From: Nocardiopsis potens DSM 45234
Lineage (GTDB): Bacteria > Actinomycetota > Actinomycetes > Streptosporangiales > Streptosporangiaceae
Direction: 5' to 3'
DNA length: 64,000 nucleotides
NCBI RefSeq assembly: GCF_000341105.1
Contig: NZ_ANBB01000063.1
Coordinates: forward strand, 17,645 to 81,644
In this document: piece after piece, positions 8,268-17,689 of the stretch
How positions within the stretch are numbered: position 1 is the first letter of the stretch
Layout: each line of letters starts with the position of its first letter
The notes under the pieces: generated by a model
The model's database searches: none
What the model was told of the DNA's origin: nothing
The model's input: the letters and a program-made list of their open reading frames with translations, nothing else
Translations under genes and position numbers: made by a program

Positions 8268-9620
8268 TCAGGCGGTGCGGCGGAGGAAGCGGGCGAAGGC
8301 CGGTACCGAGAAGGCGAGGGAGTCCGGCCCGGACTCGTGGATCAGGCCCTTCTCGGTGAGGGCCGCGCGGGCCCCGGCCAGGGCCGCGGGGCGGAGCGCG
8401 GCCGCGGCGGCGAGCTCCTCGGTGCGGACCGGGCCGTCGCCGAGGCCGGCCATGGCGTGCAGCACGGTGCGCTCGGCGGGGGCCGCGGACCGGTAGCGGC
8501 CGCCGAAGAAGCCGGCGTCCAGCTCCTCCTCGGCCTCGGCGGCGCCCGCGGTGACGTCCTCCGCGGTGATCGGGCTCTGCTCGGCCGCGTCCCAGGCGGC
8601 CTTGGCGTAGGCCTGGAGCAGGTAGGGGTGGCCGCCGGAGAGCCGGTAGAGCGCCTCCAGCGCCTCGTCCCGGAAGCCGACCCCCTCGGGCTCGGCCGGG
8701 GCGGTCAGCGCGCGGTACGCCTCGGCCCGGCCCAGGCCGTCCACCCCGGTGTAGCGGAACAGCCGCTCGGAGTAGCCCCGGCCGGCGGAGAGCGCGGCGG
8801 GCAGCTGCGGCAGGCCGGCCCCGACGATCAGCAGCGGCCCGCCGCTCTGCGCCAGGTCGTGGCAGGCGGTGCAGAGCGCGGAGAGGTCCTCGGCGCCCAG
8901 CTCCTGCATCTCGTCGATGAACAGGGCGATGCCGGTGCCCAGGTCGGTGGCGATGGAGGCGGCGTCGGCGAAGAGCTCGGCCAGGTCGGTGCCGATGTCG
9001 CCGGAGTCGGCCCGGCCGCGGACCGCGACCGCGTCGATGCCCGGGTGCCGCCGCTCGCCCGGGGCGGTTCCGGTGCGGGCGAACGACTTGAGCACGCCCA
9101 GGACGTACTCGACCCGGTCCGGGGCGCGGTGCCGGGGCGCCAGCTCGCGCAGCGCGCCGTGCAGCGCGGCCGCCAGCGGCGCGCGCAGCGACCGCCCGGG
9201 CCGGGCCTCGAACCCGCCGGTGCCCCACATCCGCTGCACGGCCAGCGAGCGGAAGGCGTTGAGCAGCGCCGTCTTGCCGGCGCCGCGCGGCCCGGTGAGC
9301 ACCGTGCCGCGCTCCGGCCGGCCGCGCGCGGCCCGCTCCAGCACCACGGAGAAGCGGCGGAGCTCGTCCTCGCGCCCGGCGAGCTCGGGCGGGCGCAGGC
9401 CGGCGCCCGGGGTGTAGGGGTTGCGCACCGGGTCCATCCGGACCGGGCCGGAGGGCTCCTCCAAGGCGCTCTCCAGGGACCGGTAGAAGGCGGCCGAGGA
9501 GCGGGCGCCCCAGTCCAGGCGGCGCATGAGATGCCGGTCCTCGGCGGGAGAGTGGGGGGCGCGCCCGGCTCCGCCGAACCGAGACGACCGATGACCTGAG
9601 ACCTGCGCTGCCGTGGTCAT
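8268..9620 (-). CDS. AAA+ ATPase, Orc1/Cdc6-like ATP-binding protein under a LexA box
   Basis: 450-residue P-loop ATPase. Walker A GPRGAGKT is near residue 115, Walker B ALFIDEMQE near 230, followed by a sensor-1-like LLIVGAGLPQLP, then a lid domain (LSGGHPYLLQAYAKAAWDAA) and a C-terminal winged-helix-like region (HAMAGLGDGPVRTEELAAAAAL). This layout is seen in AAA_16/Orc-Cdc6-like ATP-binding proteins of actinomycetes, whose substrates are mostly unknown. I used the ATG at 9620, preceded by a G-run; an internal ATG at MRRLDW (about 9528) has a better GAGGA site and may be the true start. A perfect LexA box lies 21 bp upstream of 9620, which points to DNA-damage induction. Confidence 0.75.
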   Translation of the reverse strand: MTTAAQVSGHRSSRFGGAGRAPHSPAEDRHLMRRLDWGARSSAAFYRSLESALEEPSGPVRMDPVRNPYTPGAGLRPPELAGREDELRRFSVVLERAARGRPERGTVLTGPRGAGKTALLNAFRSLAVQRMWGTGGFEARPGRSLRAPLAAALHGALRELAPRHRAPDRVEYVLGVLKSFARTGTAPGERRHPGIDAVAVRGRADSGDIGTDLAELFADAASIATDLGTGIALFIDEMQELGAEDLSALCTACHDLAQSGGPLLIVGAGLPQLPAALSAGRGYSERLFRYTGVDGLGRAEAYRALTAPAEPEGVGFRDEALEALYRLSGGHPYLLQAYAKAAWDAAEQSPITAEDVTAGAAEAEEELDAGFFGGRYRSAAPAERTVLHAMAGLGDGPVRTEELAAAAALRPAALAGARAALTEKGLIHESGPDSLAFSVPAFARFLRRTA

Positions 9621-9640
9621 GCCCCCCAAACCCCCTTCGA

Positions 9641-9656
9641 TCGAACTTCTGTTCGA
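9641..9656. promoter_or_regulatory. LexA (SOS) box
   Basis: TCGAACTTCTGTTCGA matches the actinobacterial LexA consensus TCGAAC-N4-GTTCGA in every defined position. It lies 21 bp upstream of the AAA+ ATPase start, where bound LexA would block transcription until DNA damage. Confidence 0.85.
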
Positions 9657-10071
9657 ACGGAGAAGACTCTAGTGGATCCCCGGACGCGGCGCCACCGATC
9701 CGGGCGGACCGGGCGTGTCGCCCGGAGCGCGGAGAGCCGGCGGGAGGAGCGGCCCGCGGCCGGAACCGCAGGCAGGGCGGGATTCCCCCCGGTGGAGGGC
9801 CGGTGCCGTGCTCTTCTCGCGGCGGACCTTCCGGGGCGGATCCCCGAGGCGGGTACCGCCCGCCGCGCGGTGAAGGCCGCGAGGCGCGCCGGATTCCCGC
9901 GCGGGACGGGGGCGGGGCGCGCTCCGAGCGGGGAGGGGCCGCCGCACCGGCCCCGGCGGGCGCTGGGCCCGCCGGGGCGGGCAGGGGCTGCGCGCGGGCG
10001 GTGCGGGCCGGCGCGGGGTGCGGGCGGCCGGAGCCGCCCGCGTTCTCGCGGTTCCGGTGGCCGGGGCGGGC
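9657..10071. other. Intergenic region, no gene seen
   Basis: About 415 bp of very G+C-rich sequence between the lipoprotein stop and the LexA box. Open frames cover it on both strands but have arginine/proline/alanine-rich shadow compositions and no convincing start. I see no RNA gene. Confidence 0.4.
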
Positions 10072-10812
10072 TCAGGTGAGGATCTTGTCCTCCCGCTCCA
10101 CCGCGGACTCGGTGAAGCCGGTGAGGAGATCGGCGTAGTCCCCGTCGGCGTCGGGGCCGATGATCGAGGTCGAGGCGAGGTGGTCGCCGTTCCGGTAGAC
10201 CAGGGCGTACAGCCAGACCTCCTCGCCCTGGGCCTCGGTCTTCACGGTGAACGCGCGCGAGCCGTCCGCGACCTCGTCCGCGTCCAGCTCGGAGATCTCG
10301 TAGGAGGAGGTGCCGCCGTCCTTCATCGTGGCCTCGTAGGAGGAGCACTCCTCGGGCGGCACCGCGGCCTCCAGCGCCTTGTCCGCGGCGTCGGCGGGCA
10401 GCGCCAGCAGCGTGTGCGAGAGGGTGGTGTCGTCGCCGCGCGCGTAGACCGCGACCGAGGCCGGGGCGTCGCGCACCTCGGGCACCGCGGCCCAGCGCTC
10501 GGTGGCGTCGGCGCACTCCGGCTTGTCCAGCTCGGTCTCCTCGCGGAGCTTCTTGGTGCGGGCGACGCCGGACAGCTCCCCGTAGGCGCCGCTCTGGCCG
10601 GCCTCCGGGACGACCTTGGCGTCCTCGTACTGGACGAGCTGGGCCTCGTTCAGCTTCTCCGCCGACGCGGCGGCCGGGCCGTCCTGCTTCCCGCCCTCGC
10701 CGCCGCCGGCCTCCTCGGCGCCCTGCCCGCCGCCGCAGGCCGACGCGGCGAGCAGTACCGCGCAGACGGACCAGGTGAGCGCCGCCGTCCGTGCCGATCG
10801 GGAGTGGTCCAT
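10072..10812 (-). CDS. Secreted lipoprotein of unknown function
   Basis: 246 residues. The N-terminus has a positively charged start, a hydrophobic stretch and the lipobox LLAASAC near residue 26, then a Gly/Glu/Ala-rich linker, so the mature protein is anchored on the outer face of the membrane. The rest contains two conserved-looking cysteines (KPECADAT, EECSSYEA) and ends in FTESAVEREDKILT; I recognise no domain. The ATG at 10812 has AGGAAAAGG upstream. It is divergent from hisC, sharing a 109-bp intergenic region. It could be a sensor or binding lipoprotein; nothing in the sequence decides. Confidence 0.75.
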   Translation of the reverse strand: MDHSRSARTAALTWSVCAVLLAASACGGGQGAEEAGGGEGGKQDGPAAASAEKLNEAQLVQYEDAKVVPEAGQSGAYGELSGVARTKKLREETELDKPECADATERWAAVPEVRDAPASVAVYARGDDTTLSHTLLALPADAADKALEAAVPPEECSSYEATMKDGGTSSYEISELDADEVADGSRAFTVKTEAQGEEVWLYALVYRNGDHLASTSIIGPDADGDYADLLTGFTESAVEREDKILT

Positions 10813-10921
10813 GGTGCCTTTTCCTGTTCTGTGCGATATTTCCGCTGAGGAGTCAGGCGTCCATCCGGTCGATTCTCGCGCTGGGTAGCCTGTCCCTTGC
10901 ACTGAGTATCGAGGAAGGACA

Positions 10922-12007
10922 ATGGTGTCGGAGCGGAATTCGCCATATTTCCGGGCTGTCCTCGGGAACATCCCCGCCTATCGGCCGGGGCGCAGGGTGG
11001 TGGGGCCGGACGGGCGGTCCGTCAAGCTCTCCTCCAACGAGAACCCCTATGACCCGCTGCCCTCGGTGACCGCGGCGGTCGCCGCGGCCGCGGCCGAGCT
11101 CAACCGCTACCCGGACACCGGGGCCGAGGCGCTCACCGCCGAGATCGCCTCCCGGTTCGGGGTCGAGACCGACCAGGTCGCGGTCGGCGCCGGCTCGGTC
11201 GGCATCCTGCAGCAGCTGCTGGAGGCCGTCGCGGAGCCGGGCGCCGAGGTGCTCTACGCCTGGCGCTCCTTCGAGGCCTACCCGCTGCTGGCCGAGCTCT
11301 CCGGCGCCGCGCCGGTGACGGTCCCGCTGGCGGACGAGGTGCACGACCTGGACGCGCTGGCCGCCGCGATCACCGAGCGGACCCGCATGGTCTTCGTGTG
11401 CAACCCGAACAACCCCACCGGCACCGTGGTGCGCGAGGCCGAGCTGACCGCCTTCCTGGACCGCGTCCCGGAGCACGTGCTGGTCGTGCTGGACGAGGCC
11501 TACCGCGAGTACGTGCGCGACACCGGGGTCCCGGACGGGATCCGGCTCCGCGCCGACCGGCCCAACGTCGCCGTGCTGCGCACCTTCTCCAAGGCCTACG
11601 GGCTGGCCGGGCTGCGGGTCGGCTTCCTCGTCGGCCACCCGGACGTCGCCGCGGCGGTGCGCAAGACCATGGTCCCGTTCGCGGTGAACCACCTGGCCCA
11701 GGCGGCCGCGGTCGCCTCGCTGCGGGCCGAGGACGAGCTGCTGGACCGGGTCGAGCGCACCGTCAAGGAGCGGGTCCGGGTCCGCGAGGCGCTGCTCGCC
11801 GACGGCTGGACCGTCCCGCCGACCGAGGCCAACTTCGTCTGGCTGCGGCTGGGCGAGGACACCGCGGAGTTCGCCGAGGCCTGCGCGGCCGCCGGGGTGT
11901 CGGTGCGGCCGTTCGCCGGCGAGGGCGCCCGGGTGAGCATCGGCTCCCCGGAGGAGAACGACGCCTTCCTGGCCGCCGCGCGCGCCTTCCCGCGGCGCAA
12001 CGGCTGA
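10922..12007 (+). CDS. hisC: Histidinol-phosphate / aromatic aminotransferase
   Basis: 361-residue PLP enzyme of aminotransferase class I/II. The start is an ATG with AGGAAGGA just upstream. Signature parts: [10 protein letters not shown] near the N-terminus, NPNNPTGT in the cofactor-binding region, [10 protein letters not shown], and [14 protein letters not shown], whose lysine forms the Schiff base. The C-terminal arginine region is [20 protein letters not shown]. The family converts imidazole-acetol phosphate to histidinol phosphate with glutamate; the stand-alone actinobacterial copies (Pat) also act on aromatic 2-oxo acids. No other his genes are nearby, so this could be the Pat-type enzyme instead of the operonic HisC. 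A perfect palindromic terminator follows. Confidence 0.88.
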   Translation: MVSERNSPYFRAVLGNIPAYRPGRRVVGPDGRSVKLSSNENPYDPLPSVTAAVAAAAAELNRYPDTGAEALTAEIASRFGVETDQVAVGAGSVGILQQLLEAVAEPGAEVLYAWRSFEAYPLLAELSGAAPVTVPLADEVHDLDALAAAITERTRMVFVCNPNNPTGTVVREAELTAFLDRVPEHVLVVLDEAYREYVRDTGVPDGIRLRADRPNVAVLRTFSKAYGLAGLRVGFLVGHPDVAAAVRKTMVPFAVNHLAQAAAVASLRAEDELLDRVERTVKERVRVREALLADGWTVPPTEANFVWLRLGEDTAEFAEACAAAGVSVRPFAGEGARVSIGSPEENDAFLAAARAFPRRNG

Positions 12008-12028
12008 CGGCCGCCCCTGCGTTGCGAA

Positions 12029-12064
12029 ATGAGGGCCCGGCGCCGCGCGGCGCCGGGCCCTCAT
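12029..12064. terminator. Perfect 36-bp palindrome, bidirectional terminator
   Basis: ATGAGGGCCCGGCGCCGC is followed directly by its exact reverse complement. It lies between convergent genes (hisC ending 12007, regulator ending 12075) and should terminate both. Confidence 0.75.
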
Positions 12065-12074
12065 CCGCGCCGGG

Positions 12075-13394
12075 CTACTTCCCGGCCTTGTCCTTGTCGA
12101 GCTTCTCCACGATCAGCCGGTAGAGCTGGCGCGGGCGGCCCGGCTGCAGCGTGCGGTTGGGCGGGAGCGGCCAGGCCAGGCCCTCCTCGACCAGGGTGCG
12201 CAGCAGCCGGCGGGCGGTGCGCGGGGTGACCCCGAGCATCCGGCCGGCGTTCTCCGCGTCCACCACCAGCGGGCCGTCCTCCTCGGCGATCCGCTCCGAG
12301 AGCCGGGTCAGCGTCTCCCGGCCCTTGCTGCGCAGCGACTCCGACCCCTGCCGCGCCGGCGCGCGCTGCGCCGGGACCAGGGAGCGCCCCTCCCGGTCCA
12401 CCGCGAAGCTCTGCCGGGTCGCCTGCGCCCGGCTCAGTGCCGCGCGGGCGTGCGTCTCGGCGTCCTGGGTGGTCCGGCCCATGCCGATGCCGACCTCGAT
12501 GGCGATGCCCAGCTCCGCCTTGATCCGGTCGACGAACGGCGGCTGGCGGAAGCCCTCGGTCGCGGTGACCAGCGAGCCCCGGGTGGCGGTGACCATGAAG
12601 GTGTGGTCGTCCACCGGGTGCGCGGTGGCGTTGATCCGGTGCGCCTCCTGGAGCAGCAGCCGGTGCAGGGCCAGGCGCAGCTCGTCGCGCCAGTAGCGGG
12701 GCGTGGACCGGCGGGTGGAGTCGCGCAGCGTCGGGACGTCCACGATGACGACGCCGAGCTGGGCCTCCTCCAGCCGGTGGTGGGCGCCGAGCAGGCCGGC
12801 GGTCTGCAGGGCGCTGCGCACGCCGGCGTTGGTCGGGCGGAGCCGCATCACCGGGACCCCGATGGCCTCCAGCCGCTCCGCGACGCCGCGCACGCAGGTG
12901 ATCGCCATCCGGGTGGCCTTGCGCCGCCACAGGCCCTCGTGGAAGGAGGTCAGCTGGGCGGTGCTGGTGAGCTCCTCGTGCACGTGGATGCCGTCGACGG
13001 GCAGGTCGACCTCGGAGTAGGCCTCCACCACGTCGCTCCGGCCGAGCACGTCCAGGCTGGCCTTGGTCGGGTCGTATCTCTCGTCCAGGGTGGCGCGGAG
13101 CAGCGCCTCGTGCAGGCTGGCCCCGCCGAGCGGCACGTAGGTGGCGGGCATCGTGAGGACCCCGGCCTTCCGTGCGAACTCGTAGGGCACGGGGCTGGCG
13201 AACAGGTACGCGTCGATGGCGGAGCCCAGCCGCAGTACCTTGTCGGTCGCCTCTTGCTCGTCTCGATAGGCGGCGGCGATGAGTCTGGCGTTGAGCGGCC
13301 CCGTGGACCCCGGACCCATGAGCATGACGCGCTCGACGACTTCATGCGGGCCGATGACGCCGATGGTCAAATCGCCGGTTCGCTGCGCACTCAC
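12075..13394 (-). CDS. Regulator with degenerate GGDEF-like domain and C-terminal winged HTH
   Basis: 439 residues, GTG start with GGGGAG upstream. The N-terminal 140 residues look like an alpha/beta sensor (LTIGVIGPHEVVERVMLMGP, YLFASPVPYEFARKAGVL). The middle (about 240-330) contains DDHTFMVTATRGSLVTATEG and IEVGIGMGRTTQDAETHAR, reminiscent of the cyclase-fold segment of CdaR/GGDEF-like regulators, without a GGDEF motif. The C-terminus (about 370-430; NAGRMLGVTPRTARRLLRTL) is a winged helix-turn-helix. It is transcribed alone. The ligand and targets are unknown; a cytoplasmic one-component transcription factor is the most reasonable reading. Confidence 0.6.
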   Translation of the reverse strand: MSAQRTGDLTIGVIGPHEVVERVMLMGPGSTGPLNARLIAAAYRDEQEATDKVLRLGSAIDAYLFASPVPYEFARKAGVLTMPATYVPLGGASLHEALLRATLDERYDPTKASLDVLGRSDVVEAYSEVDLPVDGIHVHEELTSTAQLTSFHEGLWRRKATRMAITCVRGVAERLEAIGVPVMRLRPTNAGVRSALQTAGLLGAHHRLEEAQLGVVIVDVPTLRDSTRRSTPRYWRDELRLALHRLLLQEAHRINATAHPVDDHTFMVTATRGSLVTATEGFRQPPFVDRIKAELGIAIEVGIGMGRTTQDAETHARAALSRAQATRQSFAVDREGRSLVPAQRAPARQGSESLRSKGRETLTRLSERIAEEDGPLVVDAENAGRMLGVTPRTARRLLRTLVEEGLAWPLPPNRTLQPGRPRQLYRLIVEKLDKDKAGK

Positions 13395-13601
13395 CTCGGG
13401 CTGCTCCCCGCTACCATTCCACGCTCTTCACTATGTGCGCCCACTGGTTCCCGAACCTGTTTTCTGTCACGGCATGATTGCCGCGATCGTACCCATTGTG
13501 CGGGGCCGATGATGATCATTTCACGCAGATGATCGAAAGCCGGAGTGGAAGCGCCGCGCAGGCGGACCTTCCACCCCGGCGTGAGCCGGAGCTCGGCCGC
13601 C

Positions 13602-14900
13602 CTACTCGGAGACCTCGCGGACCACGTCGGCGCCCAGGGCGGCGAGGCGGTCGGCGAACTGGGCGTGCCCCCGGTCGACCAGGTAGCCCGGGGAGACGAT
13701 GGTCTCGCCCTCGGCCACCAGGCCGGCGAGCACCAGCGCCGCACCGGTGCGCAGGTCGTGCGCGACCACCTCGGTGCCGCGCAGGTCGGTCGGGCCGTGC
13801 ACGATGGCGCGGGTGCCGGCGACCTCGATCTTGGCGCCCATCTTGTTCAGCTCGTCGGCCAGCGCGAACCGGCCGTCGTAGATGTTCTCGTGCAGGTAGC
13901 TCTCGCCCTCGGCCAGGGTGGCGAGCGCCATCAGCGGCGACTGCAGGTCGGTGGCGAAGCCCGGGTAGGGCGAGGTGACCGCGTTGATCGGGCGCAGCTG
14001 CACCGACGGGTCGCGGCGGACGTGCAGCACCGCGCCCTGCTGGGAGAACTCGACGCCCATCTGGTCGAGCTTCCACCGCGCCACGCCCAGGTGCTCCAGG
14101 TTGGCGCCGACCAGGCTGACGTCGCCGCCGGCCGCGGCGGTCGCCATCGCGAACACGCCGGCGTCGATCCGGTCGCTCATGATGGTGTGCTCGACCGCGG
14201 TGAGCTCCTCGACGCCCTCCACGGTGATGAAGCCGGTGCCGCCGCCGCTGATCTTGGCGCCCATCGCGGAGAGGAACTCGATCACGTCGAGGACCTCGGG
14301 CTCCAGCGCGGCGTGCTCGATCACCGTGGTGCCCGGGGCCAGCACCGCGGCCATGATCAGGTTCTCGGTGCCGGTGTGCGAGGGGGTGTCCAGGTAGAGG
14401 TGGCCGCCGCGCAGGTTGTCGGCCTTCACGTTGATGTGGTTGCGGTCCTCGTCCTCGGTGACCTCGGCGCCGAGCCGGGCGAAGCCGCGGTAGTGGAAGT
14501 CGAGTTTGCGGCTGCCCAGGTTGCACCCGCCGACGCCCTCGATCCGGGCGCGGCCCATGCGGTGCATGAGCGCCGGGACGAAGAGGACCGAGCCGCGGAA
14601 CCGGGCCGCGATCTCGGCGGGCAGCACGGCCCGCTCCGGGTCGTCGCCGAGCCGGGAGGCGTCGATCACCACGGTCCGCTCCGCCTCGTGGAACTCGACC
14701 TTGGCGCCGATGTGCTCGGCGAGCTCCAGGGCGCGGCGGACGTCCTCGATGGTGGGGACGTTGCGCAGTACGGTGCGTCCCTTCGCCGCGAGCAGGGCGG
14801 CGCCGATCATCGGCAGCACGGCGTTCTTCGCGCCCTGGATGAAAGCCGTCCCGTTCAGGGGACGGCCGCCGCGGACGCGGTAGCGAACCTCCTGGCCCAT
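13602..14900 (-). CDS. murA: UDP-N-acetylglucosamine 1-carboxyvinyltransferase (MurA)
   Basis: 432 residues. MurA adds enolpyruvate from PEP to UDP-GlcNAc, the first committed step of peptidoglycan synthesis in the cytosol. Family marks: GAKNAVLPMIGAALLAA at the N-terminus (with the PEP-binding Lys-Asn), GVGGCNLGSRKLDFHYRG carrying Cys126 at the place of the catalytic, fosfomycin-reactive cysteine, DRIDAGVFAMATAAAGG, and PGFATDLQSPLMALAT. The ATG at 14900 has AAGGAG about 10 bp upstream; the open frame continues further upstream but has no signal there. It stands alone. The cysteine contrasts with mycobacterial MurA, which has aspartate there. Confidence 0.92.
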   Translation of the reverse strand: MGQEVRYRVRGGRPLNGTAFIQGAKNAVLPMIGAALLAAKGRTVLRNVPTIEDVRRALELAEHIGAKVEFHEAERTVVIDASRLGDDPERAVLPAEIAARFRGSVLFVPALMHRMGRARIEGVGGCNLGSRKLDFHYRGFARLGAEVTEDEDRNHINVKADNLRGGHLYLDTPSHTGTENLIMAAVLAPGTTVIEHAALEPEVLDVIEFLSAMGAKISGGGTGFITVEGVEELTAVEHTIMSDRIDAGVFAMATAAAGGDVSLVGANLEHLGVARWKLDQMGVEFSQQGAVLHVRRDPSVQLRPINAVTSPYPGFATDLQSPLMALATLAEGESYLHENIYDGRFALADELNKMGAKIEVAGTRAIVHGPTDLRGTEVVAHDLRTGAALVLAGLVAEGETIVSPGYLVDRGHAQFADRLAALGADVVREVSE

Positions 14901-15291
14901 GCTCTTGTGCTCCTTCGTGAGGCGGATGTAGGGGTCGTGCTCAGCGGCGCGCCCGTGGTGTGAGACGCGCCGAACGCCCGGCTCGTTCCGGCCGGCGCTC
15001 CGATCGGCACCGCCCGCCTGCGCACCGGCCGGGCCGACGCGTCCGACCCCGCCCGGATGCGGGCGGCTCCTCGGACGCGGGGCGGTTGCGGAATGACTCG
15101 GGTTCGGCCGCCCGGTGCGCGGTGCAGACGGTTGTGCGGACGTCCCGTGCGTGGCGCGCCGATCGGCGGGACCGGGCAAAGGACCGCTACCACTGTAAGT
15201 GCTCTGCGTGGCTGCCGGTGCCATCGTGGCCGGGATCACCGGGCCCGGCGTGTCGCGGGCCCCGGCGCGGAGCACCGGGGCCCGGGGCGGA
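14901..15291. other. Intergenic region upstream of murA, no gene seen
   Basis: About 390 bp separating the murA start from the purC stop (both minus strand). It presumably holds the murA promoter; I cannot place boxes with confidence and see no RNA structure. Confidence 0.4.
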
Positions 15292-16196
<905 letters not shown>

Positions 16197-16200
<4 letters not shown>

Positions 16201-17504
16201 GCCAGCTTCTCCAGCCGCTCGAACACGCCGGAGAGGCGGCGCACGAACCGCTCCGGCCGGCAGACCTCGTCCAGCCGGGCCTCGTCCAGCTCGGCGCCGC
16301 GGGCGGCGGCCTCCTCGCGCAGCGTCTCCCGGAACGGGGCGCCGGTGTCCCAGGTGCGCATCGCGGCGGTCTGCACCAGCGCGTAGACGTCCTCCCGGGA
16401 CATCCCGGTCTCGATCAGCTCGGAGACCACGGTGGAGGAGTAGATCAGGCCGTGCGTGGAGTCCAGGTTGGCGCGCATCCGGTCGGCGTCCACCACCAGC
16501 CCGGTGACCAGCTTCGTGGTCAGGTTGAGCAGGTAGTCGGTGGCGATCGCGGCGTCCGGCAGCGAGATCCGCTCGGTGGAGGAGTGCGAGATGTCCCGCT
16601 CGTGCCAGAGCGGGATGCCCTCCATCACCGGGACGATCTGCGCGCGCACGTTGCGCGCCATGCCGCAGATCCGCTCGGACATGATCGGGTTCTTCTTGTG
16701 CGGCATGGCGCTGGAGCCCTTCTGGCCCTTGCCGAACGGCTCCCACAGCTCGCGCACCTCGGTGCGCTGGCCGTGCCGCACCTCCAGGGCGACCGCCTCG
16801 CACACGGTGGCGATGATCGCCAGCGCGGAGACCCACTCGGAGATCCCGTCCCGGAGCACCACCTGGGTGGAGACGTCGGCCGGGCGCAGCCCCAGCTTCT
16901 CCGCGACGTAGGCCTCGACCTCCGGGTCGATGTTGGAGTAGGTGCCGACCGGGCCGGAGATGGCCATCACGCCGACCGCCTCGCGGGCGCGGCGCAGCCG
17001 GTCCCGGGAGCGCGCCATGCCGAACGCGAAGTCGGCGACCCGGTGGCCCCACACGTCGGGCTCGCCGTGGATGCCGTGCGTGCGGCCGACCCGCAGCGTG
17101 GCCCGGTGCGCCAGGGCGTGGTCGCGCAGCGCGGCGACCAGCGCGTCGGCCTTGGCCAGCAGGATGTCGGTGGCCTCGACCAGCTGCGCGGCCAGCGCGG
17201 TGTCCAGCAGGTCGGAGGAGGTCATGCCGAAGTGGACCCACTTGGCCGCGTCGCGCGGCTCGGTGTTGTCGGCCCAGGCGGTCAGGAAGGCGATGACGTC
17301 GTGCTGGGTCACCGCCTCGATCTCGGCCACCCGCTCCGGGGTGGGCGGGGGCGCCTGTCGGACCGGGTCCACGGAGTCGGCCGGGATGGTGCCCGCGGCC
17401 GCGTGCGCCTCCATCACCAGGGTCTCGACCCGGCACCAGAGCTCGTACTTGTGGGCGTCGCTGAAGACGCGCCCGATTTCCGGAAGGGTGTAGCGCTCGA
17501 TCAC
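16197..17504 (-). CDS. purB: Adenylosuccinate lyase
   Basis: 435 residues. PurB cleaves SAICAR and adenylosuccinate, acting twice in purine synthesis. The fumarase/aspartase-superfamily signature SSAMPHKKNP is present, with GMTSSDLLDTALA and RTHGIHGEPDVWGHRVADF carrying the catalytic His regions. The GTG start at 17504 (MIERYTLPEIGRVFSD) fits the family N-terminus and has GGAAAG upstream. Its stop overlaps the purC start. A strong hairpin lies between purD and this gene, so purBC may be transcribed partly independently of purD. Confidence 0.93.
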
Positions 17505-17573
17505 GGTTCCATCTTTCCAGCAGCTCAGAAGGGCACGGAGCGGTGGGGCCCGGGCTCGGGCCCCGGACGGTGA

Positions 17574-17625
17574 TCTTGACGTTGCGGCCCTATCGACACG
17601 CATCGACAGGGCCGCAACGTCAAGA
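17574..17625. repeat. Dispersed palindrome with TCTTGACGTTGCGG arms, copy 1
   Basis: A 23-bp stem with one mismatch around a 6-nt loop, carrying TCTTGACGTTGCGG and its complement CCGCAACGTCAAGA. The same outer arms recur at 47966-48029 with a different inner stem. Here it lies between the purD stop and the purB start and may act as terminator or attenuator. Confidence 0.8.
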
Positions 17626-17689
17626 CCATCGGAGAGGCGGCGGAGGGGCGGGCGGCGGAACCGCCGCCCGCCCCTCCGCCGGGATGTTC

